Assembly: GCA_900541715.1 (NCBI GenBank)
Contig: UQLI01000002.1
Location: 1-64,000, forward strand
DNA: 64,000 nt
Source: an uncultured Collinsella sp.
Lineage (GTDB): Bacteria > Actinomycetota > Coriobacteriia > Coriobacteriales > Coriobacteriaceae
Reading direction: 5' to 3'
The notes under the pieces were generated by a model, which was given only the letters and a program-made list of their open reading frames with translations, was not told where the DNA came from and made no database searches. Position 1 is the stretch's first letter, and each line of letters begins with the position of its first letter. This document shows positions 51,380 through 59,891 of the stretch, piece by piece. A program made the translations under genes and the position numbers.

Positions 51380-51675
51380 CAAAAAAGCGCCCGTCCCTAC
51401 AAGCTGGGACGAAGCGCCACAAAACGAGCTGTACGCCCGCAAAAGCTCTTCGTTTAACCACCCAGCTTAGATGCCCTCACCCGCGTATTCGCGCGCTCGC
51501 ATCCGTTACTCGGCTGGCCTGTATCGACGACCATCTCGGCGATATCTACTAAGACGTGTCTGCGCGGCACGTCCGTTGGGACCGCAGCTCCGGGGTGATT
51601 TTCATCGGTCGCATGCACGGGTTCTCAGCGCTTCCCGCTCTCTGTAGCATGCGGACGGCCGACTACTCGTCCCCA
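51380..51675 (-). promoter_or_regulatory. T-box riboswitch of ileS (isoleucine specifier)
   Basis: On the minus strand, stem I contains AGTAG (near 51668), CAGAGAGCGGG (51644-51634) and the specifier loop GATGAAAATCACCCCGGAGC with ATC (51599-51597) for Ile. The T-box is GGGTGGTTAAACG (51463-51451), whose TGGT can pair with an ACCA tRNA end. AAGCTGGG (51468-51461) can pair with CCCAGCTT (51408-51401). That second arm lies within the 5' arm and loop of an intrinsic terminator (GGCGCTTCGTCCC / GGGACGGGCGC then TTTTTT, ending at 51381). The two folds exclude each other, as expected for transcription attenuation. The usual ACCGCG after TGG is not conserved. Confidence 0.85.
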
Positions 51676-51823
51676 TCAACGCTTATGCGGTGTATGCTAG
51701 CACGTTCCGCGTCGGCGAAAAACCCTCAACACTGGTTTTATACGTTCGAAATTTCTCGCTTTTACAAGCCTTCACTAGGAGCAAAATACCTGAAAGCACT
51801 TTATCGAAAGAAAGAAGGTTGCC

Positions 51824-52906
51824 ATGCGCACGATTGGAATGAGTGATTATACCGTTGGCGAGGATTGCTTTACCGAGCTGCCCGCCGCACTGGCCGAGTA
51901 CGGAGCGACCAAGGTCGCCATCATTGGCGGCAAACGTGCACTGGCTGCAGCGCTGCCGGGCATCGAGGCGGCACTTGAAGGTACCGATGTCGAGATTCTG
52001 GAGACGCGCGTCTACGGCACCAACAGCACGCGCGCCAATATCGCCAAGGTCGTGAACTCCCCCGCTTGCCAGCAGGCAGACGTGCTTATCGCCTGTGGCG
52101 GCGGCAAGGCACTCGACACTGTGAAGACGGCGGCCATCGAGCTCAAGAAGATCGTCTTTACCGTACCGACGATTTGCTCCAACTGCTCGGCCGCGACCGC
52201 CATTGCCGTTGTCTACAACGACGACGGCTCGCTCGAGGGCTATTCGTACCCCAACCGACCGGCGCACATCTTCATCAACCCCAAGATCATCGCCGAGGCA
52301 CCGGCAGAGTACTTCTGGGCCGGCGTGGGCGATGCCCTGTCTAAGCAGCCCGAGGTCGAGTACGCCACGAGCGCCGGTAATTTGGAGCACACCGCCGGTC
52401 TTGGCCTGGCACTCGCCCACACCTGCTCCGAGCCGCTGTTTACCTATGGCGTCCAGGGTCTTGAGGACGTGCGCCAGGACCTGTCGACCGAGGCCGTCAA
52501 GCAGATCGCGCTCGATATCGTGGTCAACACGGGCTATGTCTCGAACCTGACCAACCAAAACGATTACTACTACAACTCGAGCGTGGCGCACGCGTTCTAC
52601 AATGCGACGTGCAGCATTCCGCGCGAGGGAACCTATCTGCACGGCGAGGTCGTGAGCCTGGGCGTGCTCGTGCTGTTTGCCTATACGGGCGATACCGAGA
52701 ACCTTGAGCGCTACGCCGCCTTTAACAAGCAGATGGGGCTGCCCGTGACGCTTGAGCAGGTCGGACTTTCCGAGGCCGACATCCCGGCCCTGTGCGAGCA
52801 CGCGCACGCCACCAACGAGTGGAAGCAGGGCAACCCTGAGCCCTTCACCGACGAAAAGTTCGCCGCCGCCATCAAGGCCGCCGACGCTTACGGCCACACG
52901 CTCTAG
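51824..52906 (+). CDS. Iron-containing alcohol dehydrogenase family (glycerol-dehydrogenase-like)
   Basis: A 360-residue NAD(P)-dependent, metal-using dehydrogenase. The N-terminal Rossmann part has VAIIGGKRALAAAL and IACGGGKALDTVKT, followed by VPTICSNCSAATA. Metal ligands fit family geometry: Asp in AGVGDALSKQPE, His in NSSVAHAFYNA and His in GTYLHGEVVSLG. It resembles GldA more than long-chain alcohol dehydrogenases. It is monocistronic; the 100 bp upstream of the ATG hold AAAGAAGG as ribosome-binding site. Confidence 0.88.
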   Translation: MRTIGMSDYTVGEDCFTELPAALAEYGATKVAIIGGKRALAAALPGIEAALEGTDVEILETRVYGTNSTRANIAKVVNSPACQQADVLIACGGGKALDTVKTAAIELKKIVFTVPTICSNCSAATAIAVVYNDDGSLEGYSYPNRPAHIFINPKIIAEAPAEYFWAGVGDALSKQPEVEYATSAGNLEHTAGLGLALAHTCSEPLFTYGVQGLEDVRQDLSTEAVKQIALDIVVNTGYVSNLTNQNDYYYNSSVAHAFYNATCSIPREGTYLHGEVVSLGVLVLFAYTGDTENLERYAAFNKQMGLPVTLEQVGLSEADIPALCEHAHATNEWKQGNPEPFTDEKFAAAIKAADAYGHTL

Positions 52907-52917
52907 ACCCAGGCCGT

Positions 52918-52957
52918 AAACCACCACAAAGGGGACAGGCACCTTTGTGGTGGTTTT
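52918..52957. terminator. Bidirectional terminator, CCACCACAAAGG repeat copy
   Basis: AAACCACCACAAAGG pairs with CCTTTGTGGTGGTTT, then TTAT on the plus strand, between the convergent dehydrogenase and DUF523 genes. The loop is GGACAGGCA, and arms plus loop match the copy at 45125-45161 in reverse orientation. Confidence 0.85.
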
Positions 52958-53412
52958 TATTGCTCCAGCATGCTGGGGTCAAAATCGCTAGCTGGGATCA
53001 CACGGTAGCCGTGGCGCAGGAGCAGGTCGACGAAAACGCCGTTACCCGCAGTAAGCGTGCCGCTGAAGGTTCCGTCGTAGATACGGCCTACACCGCACGA
53101 GGGGCTACGATCCTGCAAGACGCACGCAGTTATCTCGGACGGACCGCCCGCTTGCTCGCACATATCGAGTGCGCGCTCGGCACCCAGGCGAAACTCGCGA
53201 TCGACCGAGATGCCCTCGCAGGTACGAACCTCGCCGTTCACAATTTCGGACGGCTTGCGCGGCGTGGGCAAGCCGCCAAAAACCTCAGGGCATACCAAGA
53301 GGACCTCGGTCCCCGTACGCTCGCAAGCCTCAACCAACGCGCGGTGATAATTGTCGAGCCCGTTATACTTGCAATTCTCGCCCATCAAACAGGCGCTCAC
53401 TACGATCTTCAT
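52957..53412 (-). CDS. DUF523 family protein
   Basis: A 151-residue protein with the DUF523/YbbK pattern: VVSACLMGENCKYNG at the start, LLVCPEVFGGLPTPR, and ACVLQDRSPSCGVGRIYDGTFSGTLTAGNGV. The conserved Cys residues (SACL, SPSCG) suggest a metal or sulphur role; the family has no agreed function (some members relate to thiouridine desulphidase). GGGAGG precedes the ATG at 53412. Confidence 0.88.
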   Translation of the reverse strand: MKIVVSACLMGENCKYNGLDNYHRALVEACERTGTEVLLVCPEVFGGLPTPRKPSEIVNGEVRTCEGISVDREFRLGAERALDMCEQAGGPSEITACVLQDRSPSCGVGRIYDGTFSGTLTAGNGVFVDLLLRHGYRVIPASDFDPSMLEQ

Positions 53413-53429
53413 ACAGATCCTCCCCACGC

Positions 53430-53468
53430 AAAACGCCCCATTTGAGATGGACACTCAAATGGGGCGAT
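53430..53468 (-). terminator. Intrinsic terminator of ftsH
   Basis: On the minus strand GCCCCATTTGAG pairs with CTCAAATGGGGC, followed by GTTTTGCG. It lies 20 bp after the ftsH stop. Confidence 0.85.
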
Positions 53469-53487
53469 CGACACAGCGCAGTTCGTA

Positions 53488-55395
53488 TTACTGCTGATTC
53501 GGCATCAACGGATTCTCACGCGTGAGGAGATTCATAAACTCCTCGCCCGTGATCGTCTCCTTCTTGTACAGATAACGAGCCAGCTCATGGAGCTTGAACT
53601 TGTTTTCCTTGAGGATCTGCAGGGCGCGATCATGCGCGTCCTCGATCAGCTTAGCGACAATCGCGTCCACACGCTCGGCCGTACCGGGGGCGCAGGTGAG
53701 CGACGTGTCCTGATTGAGATACGCGTTCTGCACGGTACCGAGCGCCATCATGCCAAACTCGTCGGACATACCAAAGCGCGTCACCATATTACGGGCGAGC
53801 TTAGTAGCCTGCTCGATGTCGTTGGCGGCGCCGGTCGTCATCTCTCCAAAGATGAGCTCCTCGGCTGCGCGGCCACCGCAATAGACAGCGAGCTTGTCCA
53901 AGACCTCCTGGCGCGTCGTCAGGAAGCGCTCGTCCTCCTCGACCTGCATGGTATAGCCAAGAGCACCGCTCGTGCGCGGCACGATGGTAATCTTGGTAAC
54001 CGGCGCGGAGCCCTTCTGGCGGGCAGCGACGATGGCATGGCCGATCTCGTGATAAGAAACGACCTGTTTCTCGTGGTCGGAAAGCACCGTGGACTTACGC
54101 TGTTGGCCGGCAATGACGACCTCCACCGACTCCTCAAAATCGTCCTGCGTAGCGCGCTTGCGACCCTCGCGAACGGCGCGCAGGGCGCCCTCGTTGATGA
54201 TATTGGCCAGGTCAGCGCCCGAGGCACCGGGCGTAGCGCGGGCAATCGCGGTCAGGTCGATCGGCGGCTCGGTCTTCACGCTCTTGGCATGCAGCTCGAG
54301 GATGTTCTTGCGGCCGGTCAGATCGGGCAGCTCAACGGGGATGCGGCGGTCAAAACGACCGGGGCGCAGTAGAGCGGGATCGAGACTGTCGGGACGGTTG
54401 GTTGCGGCAAGGACAACGATACCCTTGTGGTTATCGAAGCCATCCATCTCGGTCAGCAACTGATTGAGCGTCTGCTCGCGCTCGTCGTTGCCGCTAAAGC
54501 CGCCGCCATCGCGCTTCTTACCGATGGTATCGATCTCATCGATAAAGACGATACACGGGGCCTTTTCCTTGGCCTGCTTAAACAGGTCACGAACCTTTGC
54601 AGCGCCGCGACCAACAAACATCTCAACGAACTCAGAGCCCGAAATGCTAAAGAACGGAACACCGGCCTCGCCGGCAACAGCCTTGGCAAGCAGGGTCTTA
54701 CCGGTACCCGGAGGGCCAACAAGGAGAGCACCGCGCGGCAGCTTGGCGCCGATCTCCTCGTAGCGCTGCGGCTTCTCCAGAAAGTCGACGACCTCCTTGA
54801 GAGACTCCTTGGCCTCTTCCTGGCCGGCGACGTCCTTAAAGGTCACGCCCACGTCCTTGGAGGCGATCACGCGCGCGCCGGACTTACCCAGTCCGCCGCC
54901 GCCAAAACCGCCGCCGCCAAAGTTCATCGACGGGCCGTCATCGCCCATAGCCTTCTTCATGCGGCGGTTGAGCCACCAACCGATGAGGAAGAAAATCGCC
55001 ATGGGAAGAATGAGCGTGAGCAGGTAGTAGGTCATCAAACCCGAGTTTTTATCGGGAACGACCGACTCCAGCGAAGCGCCAGACTCAAGCACGCGATCGG
55101 TAAAGCCCGCATCGTTCGGCACACCGGTCGTCTTATAGGCGATGTTCTCGTCCTCGCCCTTCTTGGTGTAATAAATCGAGTAATCGTCCGTGTTGTACTC
55201 GACCTTGTCGACACTCTTCTTATCGAGCGCTTTGACAAACGTCGAGTAATCGGTCTTCGTAATCTGCTGCGTGTGACCGATGTTGGGGAACAGAACGGTC
55301 GAGAGCACGAGGTAGACGACGAAGGCGATGAGCACGTAGAGGATCATATTCCGTCTACGCTTGTTGTCATCCATCTCCATCTGCTTGAACTCCAT
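53488..55395 (-). CDS. ftsH: ATP-dependent zinc metalloprotease FtsH
   Basis: Membrane AAA+ protease of 635 residues. Two membrane segments lie at about 18-37 and 120-145, followed by a Gly-rich linker. The AAA domain has GPPGTGKTLLAKAVAGEAGVPF, FIDEIDTIG and ATNRPDSLDPALLRPGRFDRR. The peptidase part has HEIGHA (zinc) and the downstream Asp region. All catalytic residues are present. The start MEFKQMEMDD is taken at ATG 55395; an ATG five codons on is possible. Confidence 0.97.
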   Translation of the reverse strand: MEFKQMEMDDNKRRRNMILYVLIAFVVYLVLSTVLFPNIGHTQQITKTDYSTFVKALDKKSVDKVEYNTDDYSIYYTKKGEDENIAYKTTGVPNDAGFTDRVLESGASLESVVPDKNSGLMTYYLLTLILPMAIFFLIGWWLNRRMKKAMGDDGPSMNFGGGGFGGGGLGKSGARVIASKDVGVTFKDVAGQEEAKESLKEVVDFLEKPQRYEEIGAKLPRGALLVGPPGTGKTLLAKAVAGEAGVPFFSISGSEFVEMFVGRGAAKVRDLFKQAKEKAPCIVFIDEIDTIGKKRDGGGFSGNDEREQTLNQLLTEMDGFDNHKGIVVLAATNRPDSLDPALLRPGRFDRRIPVELPDLTGRKNILELHAKSVKTEPPIDLTAIARATPGASGADLANIINEGALRAVREGRKRATQDDFEESVEVVIAGQQRKSTVLSDHEKQVVSYHEIGHAIVAARQKGSAPVTKITIVPRTSGALGYTMQVEEDERFLTTRQEVLDKLAVYCGGRAAEELIFGEMTTGAANDIEQATKLARNMVTRFGMSDEFGMMALGTVQNAYLNQDTSLTCAPGTAERVDAIVAKLIEDAHDRALQILKENKFKLHELARYLYKKETITGEEFMNLLTRENPLMPNQQ

Positions 55396-55472
55396 CTACT
55401 GGGGTTGATAATGCTAACTAGAATACCCAACCCGGCCGGCGATAAACCGACGCCGGGCACGAAAGGACAGAG

Positions 55473-55774
55473 ATGGCATCACTGTAAGTCGGCAAGGTTC
55501 AAATCTATACAGGCGACGGCAAGGGCAAGACGACGGCTGCTTTGGGGCGCGAGAGGATGTCGAGGAACTGATTGCGATAAAGCCCGCCACCACGGAGCTC
55601 GTGCTCCCCGGCCGCGGCTTGCTACCCCTCGCCGACCTTGCCGACCTAGTAACCGAAATGCGCCCCGTCAAACACTACTTCGATGAAGGTCTCCTAGCCC
55701 GCCAAGGCATCGAATACCAATTGTTTCGTTTTCCGCCAACACCTAAAGCTCATAAGGAAGTTGCGGTGGAATAG
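55473..55774 (+). pseudogene. cobO: cobO/btuR pseudogene: corrinoid adenosyltransferase with internal deletion
   Basis: After GAAAGGACAG and ATG 55473 there is a TAA at the fifth codon, then in the same frame VGKVQIYTGDGKGKTTAALG, the P-loop start of ATP:corrinoid adenosyltransferases. Immediately afterwards, in another frame, comes the family C-terminus: EELIAIKPATTELVLPGRG, LADLVTEMRPVKHYFDEG and ARQGIEY. About 110 residues, including the catalytic centre, are missing and the reading frame is broken. The end runs into a palindromic repeat. The assignment is by eye to the CobO/CobA/BtuR family. This is the second corrinoid gene in the window retaining only its ends. Confidence 0.78.
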
Positions 55775-55828
55775 TACTTGTTTGACGGTCCGCAAGGACT
55801 TTTCAGGAACTATTTCACCGCAACTTAT
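55752..55828. repeat. Dispersed palindrome, GTTGCGGTGAAATAG family, copy 2
   Basis: Arms ATAAGGAAGTTGCGGTGGAA (55752 onward) and the reverse-complement type ACTATTTCACCGCAACTTAT (55809-55828) surround a 33-bp centre with CCGCAAGGACTTTT. The sequence matches copy 1 at 22027-22099, with mismatches in the left arm. Confidence 0.75.
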
Positions 55829-55849
55829 CAGGGGTATCCGACGGATGAG

Positions 55850-57199
55850 CTAGGCGGTGGCGCGGCCTAGCCAGTTGCCGCTGTGGTGGTAGATGGTGAA
55901 CATGGTTGCGGTGATGAGCCAGGTTACGGGGTAGACCAGCAGTAGATGCTCAAGCGACGGATCGAAGGGCATGATTGCAAACACCCAGATCACCCTCAAG
56001 ACAACGGTGCCAAAGATGGTGAGCATCATAGGCTGCAAGCTCACGCCGGCGCCGCGAATGGAGCCCGACGCGTTTTCGATAATCGAGAAGATCGCGTAAA
56101 ACGGCGCGATGAAATGAAGAATCGTCGTGGTGTACGCCGAAATCGAAGCATCGTCGACAAACAGACGCGACAACGGACCCGAGAACACCAGCAGCACGGC
56201 AGACAGGCCACCAATGAGCATAAACGACAGCACGAGCGACGTATGGTAGCCCTTGCGCATGCGCTCGTAGTTGCGCGCGCCAAAGTTCTGCGCCGAGAAC
56301 GTAGTGATCGATACGCCGAGCGCCTCGGTCACCATCCAGATAATGCCATCCAGGCGCCCAGATAGACCCCAAGCAGTCGTGACATCGGCGCCAAACGAAT
56401 TAACCGACACCTGGATCAGCACGTTCGAGATCGAATAGGCAGCCGATTGAAAACCGAGTGGCAGACCACACGAGATCATACTCTTGCAAATACCGCGATC
56501 GATACCGAGCTTAGACAGCGAAAGACGCCATGCGCCCGGAGCGCGCATCATGCGCAACACGATCATCGTTGCATTGGAGCAAATGGTCAGCGCCACTGCG
56601 ATGCCGCAGCCCAGCGCCTCCATATGCAACACAGCGACAAAGATGATATCCAGCACCACGTTAACAAGGCAGCCAGAGGCAATGATCACGGCGGGCCCGC
56701 GCGTGTCGCCCACGGCACGCAGCAGTGCGGTTCCCATATTTAGCAGCAGTGCCGCAACCATCGCGGCAAAATAACAGCGAGCATAGGCCACGCCCTCGGC
56801 CAATAGTTCATGCGGCGTGTTCATAAGCACCAGCATGGGCTCAACGAACACTATGCCGAGAATGGAGAAGACGATACCGCCCACCAGCGCGAGCGTCATG
56901 GCCGTGTGAACCGAACGACTCAGTCGTTCATCATCGTGCTGGCCAAAATACTGACCGGTAATGACCGCGCAGCCGGCGCCGACGCCAACGCAAAAGCCAA
57001 TGCAGAGCTCGGTGAGCACCATCGTGGCTTGAATGCCACCCAGCGCGAGCTTGCCGCCAAACTGGCCGACGATATACGTACCGATAAGCGTGTAGGCCTG
57101 CTGAAAAAACGAACTAAAAAAGATGGGAACGCACAGCGACAGCAATTGCTGCCAAATGACACCTTGCGTTACATCGATCGCCGTAGATTTCTTAGCCAC
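55850..57199 (-). CDS. MATE family efflux transporter
   Basis: A 449-residue transporter with about twelve membrane segments in two halves: LLSLCVPIFFSSFFQQAYTLIGTYIVGQFGG at the start (family MatE) and a second half beginning ICKSMISCGLPLGFQSAAYSIS, plus GLSGRLDGIIWMVTEALGVS. It exports organic cations or drugs with Na+ or H+; substrate unknown. The GTG at 57199 has GGGGAGG upstream. Confidence 0.92.
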   Translation of the reverse strand: MAKKSTAIDVTQGVIWQQLLSLCVPIFFSSFFQQAYTLIGTYIVGQFGGKLALGGIQATMVLTELCIGFCVGVGAGCAVITGQYFGQHDDERLSRSVHTAMTLALVGGIVFSILGIVFVEPMLVLMNTPHELLAEGVAYARCYFAAMVAALLLNMGTALLRAVGDTRGPAVIIASGCLVNVVLDIIFVAVLHMEALGCGIAVALTICSNATMIVLRMMRAPGAWRLSLSKLGIDRGICKSMISCGLPLGFQSAAYSISNVLIQVSVNSFGADVTTAWGLSGRLDGIIWMVTEALGVSITTFSAQNFGARNYERMRKGYHTSLVLSFMLIGGLSAVLLVFSGPLSRLFVDDASISAYTTTILHFIAPFYAIFSIIENASGSIRGAGVSLQPMMLTIFGTVVLRVIWVFAIMPFDPSLEHLLLVYPVTWLITATMFTIYHHSGNWLGRATA

Positions 57200-57324
57200 A
57201 CGCCCTCCCCACACGCATACGTCAAACAGCAAAACGGCAATTTAAGACCAAAGCCAATATCAGCTTAGCACCGACTGGCGTCGACCGAAACACCCCGAAT
57301 CAGAGCCAGGTGCGAAATATCTGC

Positions 57325-58239
57325 CTAGTGATACAAACCCGGCTGGTAGTGATACTCATTGCTCACGTGCGGGCACAGCTGCCAAAAGGCGACGGCGCTC
57401 GCCGCGGCCACGTTAAGCGAATCGACCCCGTGCGCCATCGGAATGCGCACCGCGTGGTCACAGCCGGCAATGGTCTTGGCGCCCAAGCCGGCACCCTCGG
57501 TACCCATAAAGATTGCCAAGCGGTCAATCTCCTGCAGCACGGGATCGTCCAGCGATACGGAATCGTCCGTCAACGCCATAGCGGCACACGAAAAACCGGC
57601 ATCGTGCAACGCGCTCAGACCATCATGCGGCCACACACGAGCCTCGCTGCCAATGCGCGTCCACGGCACCTGAAACACGGTGCCCATGCTCACGCGGGCC
57701 GAGCGACGGTACAGCGGGTCGCAGCACGTCGGGCTGACCAAAATACCGTCAACGTTCAATGCGGCAGCCGAGCGGAAAATAGCGCCAACATTGGTGTGAT
57801 CAACAATACCCTCAAGCACGCACACGCGCACCGGACGATCCCCCGCCGCCTCGACGACGCCGCCCAAGAACTCATCAACCGGAATCTGACGCGGGCGACG
57901 GAACGCCGCCAGCGCGCCGCGCGTCACGTTAAAGCCCGTCAACTGCTCCATGAGCTCCATGGAGGCCACGAACACGGGAACCGGACCCGCTCCCTCGCGC
58001 ACGACAAGCTGGTCAAACAGCGGCATCATCTGGTCGAGCCAGCGTTCACCCAAAAGAAAGCTCACCGGCTCGTATCCGGCACGCACCGCGCGCTCGATAA
58101 CCTTGGCGCTCTCGGCGATAAAGATGCCCTTTTGCGGCTCCAGCACGCAGCGCAGCTCGCGCTCGGTCAATCGAACGTAGGCATCGAGCCGCTCGTCATC
58201 GAGCGAATCAATTCGCAGAACCTCAACGGCATCAGTCAT
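57325..58239 (-). CDS. SpoU/TrmH-family RNA 2'-O-ribose methyltransferase
   Basis: A 304-residue SPOUT enzyme. The N-terminal substrate-binding part ends near residue 130. The knot domain carries VDHTNVGAIFRSAAALNVDGIL (motif 1, Asn and Arg), SMGTVFQVPW, IFMGTEGAGL (motif 2) and IPMAHGVDSLNVAAASAVAFW (motif 3). The target may be tRNA or rRNA. ATG 58239 is chosen by family fit though its ribosome site is poor; ATG 58272 is the alternative. Confidence 0.9.
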   Translation of the reverse strand: MTDAVEVLRIDSLDDERLDAYVRLTERELRCVLEPQKGIFIAESAKVIERAVRAGYEPVSFLLGERWLDQMMPLFDQLVVREGAGPVPVFVASMELMEQLTGFNVTRGALAAFRRPRQIPVDEFLGGVVEAAGDRPVRVCVLEGIVDHTNVGAIFRSAAALNVDGILVSPTCCDPLYRRSARVSMGTVFQVPWTRIGSEARVWPHDGLSALHDAGFSCAAMALTDDSVSLDDPVLQEIDRLAIFMGTEGAGLGAKTIAGCDHAVRIPMAHGVDSLNVAAASAVAFWQLCPHVSNEYHYQPGLYH

Positions 58240-58348
58240 AGCAGCCAGCCCACACCCTTCTTTACAGCACATCTATACCAAACGAGGCGACGCTAAGCGC
58301 CGCCCCATACATTCAATCAACCCGATGATACCGTTCACGCCAGGCGAT

Positions 58349-58867
58349 TTACGCCTCGATGCGACGATACGTCACGAACTCATAATTGACGCCCTCGTCA
58401 CCCTCACCGGCGGCAATCGTCGCGACCCCGCTACGCTGCGCAATCTCCCACGCGGGATCGGCGTCCAAGTCGGGAAAGTACGTGTCCACGGCATGCACGC
58501 AGTGGTCATGCGTGACCTCGGCCTCGACGCAATACGGCAAAAACTGCCGATAGACATCGCCGCCACCGATCACCCAGGCAACGGGCTCATCGGCAACCGC
58601 AGCGAGCGCTTCGTCAACGCTATGCACCACGTCGACGCCCTCGCGGGTAAAGCCTATATCGCGCGTAAGCACGATATTGCGGCGGTTCTTGAGCGGACGC
58701 CCGCCGGGAAAACTCAGCAGCGTCTTGCGTCCCATGATAACCGGGCAGCCCTTGGTGCAGGCCACAAAATGGCGCATATCGGCGCGATTGGACACCACCA
58801 TATCGCCCTCGCAGCCAATACCCCAGTCGTCACACACGGCGACGATGGCAGAAAGCTTACACGTCAT
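58349..58867 (-). CDS. folA: Dihydrofolate reductase
   Basis: Reduces dihydrofolate for the thymidylate cycle. The 172-residue protein has LSAIVAVCDDWGIGCEGDM, MRHFVACTKGCPVIMGRKTLLSFPGGRPLKNRRNIVL and VIGGGDVYRQFLPYC. The TG-rich start at GTG 58876 is less likely than ATG 58867 (AGGTG upstream). It follows thyA by 9 bp, the classical thyA-folA pair. Confidence 0.95.
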   Translation of the reverse strand: MTCKLSAIVAVCDDWGIGCEGDMVVSNRADMRHFVACTKGCPVIMGRKTLLSFPGGRPLKNRRNIVLTRDIGFTREGVDVVHSVDEALAAVADEPVAWVIGGGDVYRQFLPYCVEAEVTHDHCVHAVDTYFPDLDADPAWEIAQRSGVATIAAGEGDEGVNYEFVTYRRIEA

Positions 58868-58876
58868 GCGCGTCAC

Positions 58877-59725
58877 CTACACCGCAATGGGGATGTTCTT
58901 GACCTGAGGGCCGTGCTCATAGCCCTCGACGATCAGGTCATCGGTCGTAAACGCATAGAAGTCATGCACATCGGGGTTGAGCGTTACCTTGGGTGCCGCA
59001 AACTGCGGACGCTCGATAAGCTCGCGGACGATATCGACATGACGATCATAGATATGGGCGTCGGCGATCACGTGCAGCAGCTCACCGGGAATCATATCGA
59101 CCGACTGCGCGACCATCATCAGCAAAATGGCGTACTGGCACACGTTCCAGTTGTTCGCGGCCAAAATGTCCTGGCTGCGCTGGTTGAGAATCATGTTGAG
59201 CGTCGGCTTGTCGTCCTGAGGACGCTGCGTCACGTTATAGGTCACGCTATAGGCGCATGGATAAAGGTGCATCTCGGACAGATCGCTAAACACGTACGTA
59301 TTGGTCATAATGCGGCGACTATACGGCGTGTGCTTAAGGTCGTACAGTACACGGTCCATCTGGTCGAAGTCGCCCTCGGCGTAATGGCTCTTCTGACCAA
59401 TCTGATAGCCGTAGGCTTTACCGATGGAACCGGTCTCATCGGCCCACTCATCCCAGATATGGCTGTTGAGGTCATGCACGTTATTGGACTTCTTTTGATA
59501 GATCCACAGAATCTCGTCCATGGCAGACTTAAGCGCCGTACGACGCAGGGTGAGCGCGGGGAACTCCTCGCGCAGATCATAGCGCGCCGTGACACCAAAG
59601 TTTTTAATGGTATAGGCAGGGGTGCCGTCCTCCCACACCGGGCGGACCTTTTGGCCCTCGGTGGTGGTGCCATGGTCCAAGATATCGCGGCACATGGTTA
59701 CAAACTGTTGATCAGCTTTGCTCAT
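58877..59725 (-). CDS. thyA: Thymidylate synthase ThyA
   Basis: Methylates dUMP with methylene-tetrahydrofolate. The 282-residue protein has EFPALTLRRTALKSAMDEILWI, the catalytic Cys in MHLYPCAYSVTYNV, LNQRSQDILAANNWNVCQYA and HVIADAHIYDRHVDIV. The catalytic loop LYPCAYS differs from the enteric PCH form, as in some Gram-positive ThyA. AGGAGG lies just before the ATG at 59725. Confidence 0.95.
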   Translation of the reverse strand: MSKADQQFVTMCRDILDHGTTTEGQKVRPVWEDGTPAYTIKNFGVTARYDLREEFPALTLRRTALKSAMDEILWIYQKKSNNVHDLNSHIWDEWADETGSIGKAYGYQIGQKSHYAEGDFDQMDRVLYDLKHTPYSRRIMTNTYVFSDLSEMHLYPCAYSVTYNVTQRPQDDKPTLNMILNQRSQDILAANNWNVCQYAILLMMVAQSVDMIPGELLHVIADAHIYDRHVDIVRELIERPQFAAPKVTLNPDVHDFYAFTTDDLIVEGYEHGPQVKNIPIAV

Positions 59726-59812
59726 TGACCCTCCTGTCAGTCGCCTATAAGCGAGATTTATTGTAGCCCAGGCGCGCGCGGCCCCACAGCCCAAACATAA
59801 GCCCTCATTTTC

Positions 59813-59877
59813 TGACATATGCCAGAAATTCCTTGCGCAAATCCGCACGTTCGCTATTCTATTGTTGACATATGTCA
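59813..59877. promoter_or_regulatory. Paired palindromic operator sites upstream of the DUF134/NifX fusion gene
   Basis: TGACATATGTCA (59866-59877) is a perfect 12-bp palindrome 14 bp before the ATG. TGACATATGCCA (59813-59824) is a one-mismatch copy, 53 bp upstream (five helical turns). This looks like a repressor site pair, possibly for the encoded DUF134 protein itself. Confidence 0.6.
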
Positions 59878-59891
59878 GATTTGGAGTGTGC

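Noticed and set aside
51556..51846. 96-residue plus-strand frame ahead of the dehydrogenase.
   Set aside because: It lies on the T-box leader of ileS and ends inside the dehydrogenase; no coding signal.
45125..52957. Recurring CCACCACAAAGG palindromes as a CRISPR-like array.
   Set aside because: Only two distant copies, no regular spacing, no cas genes; they act as terminators.
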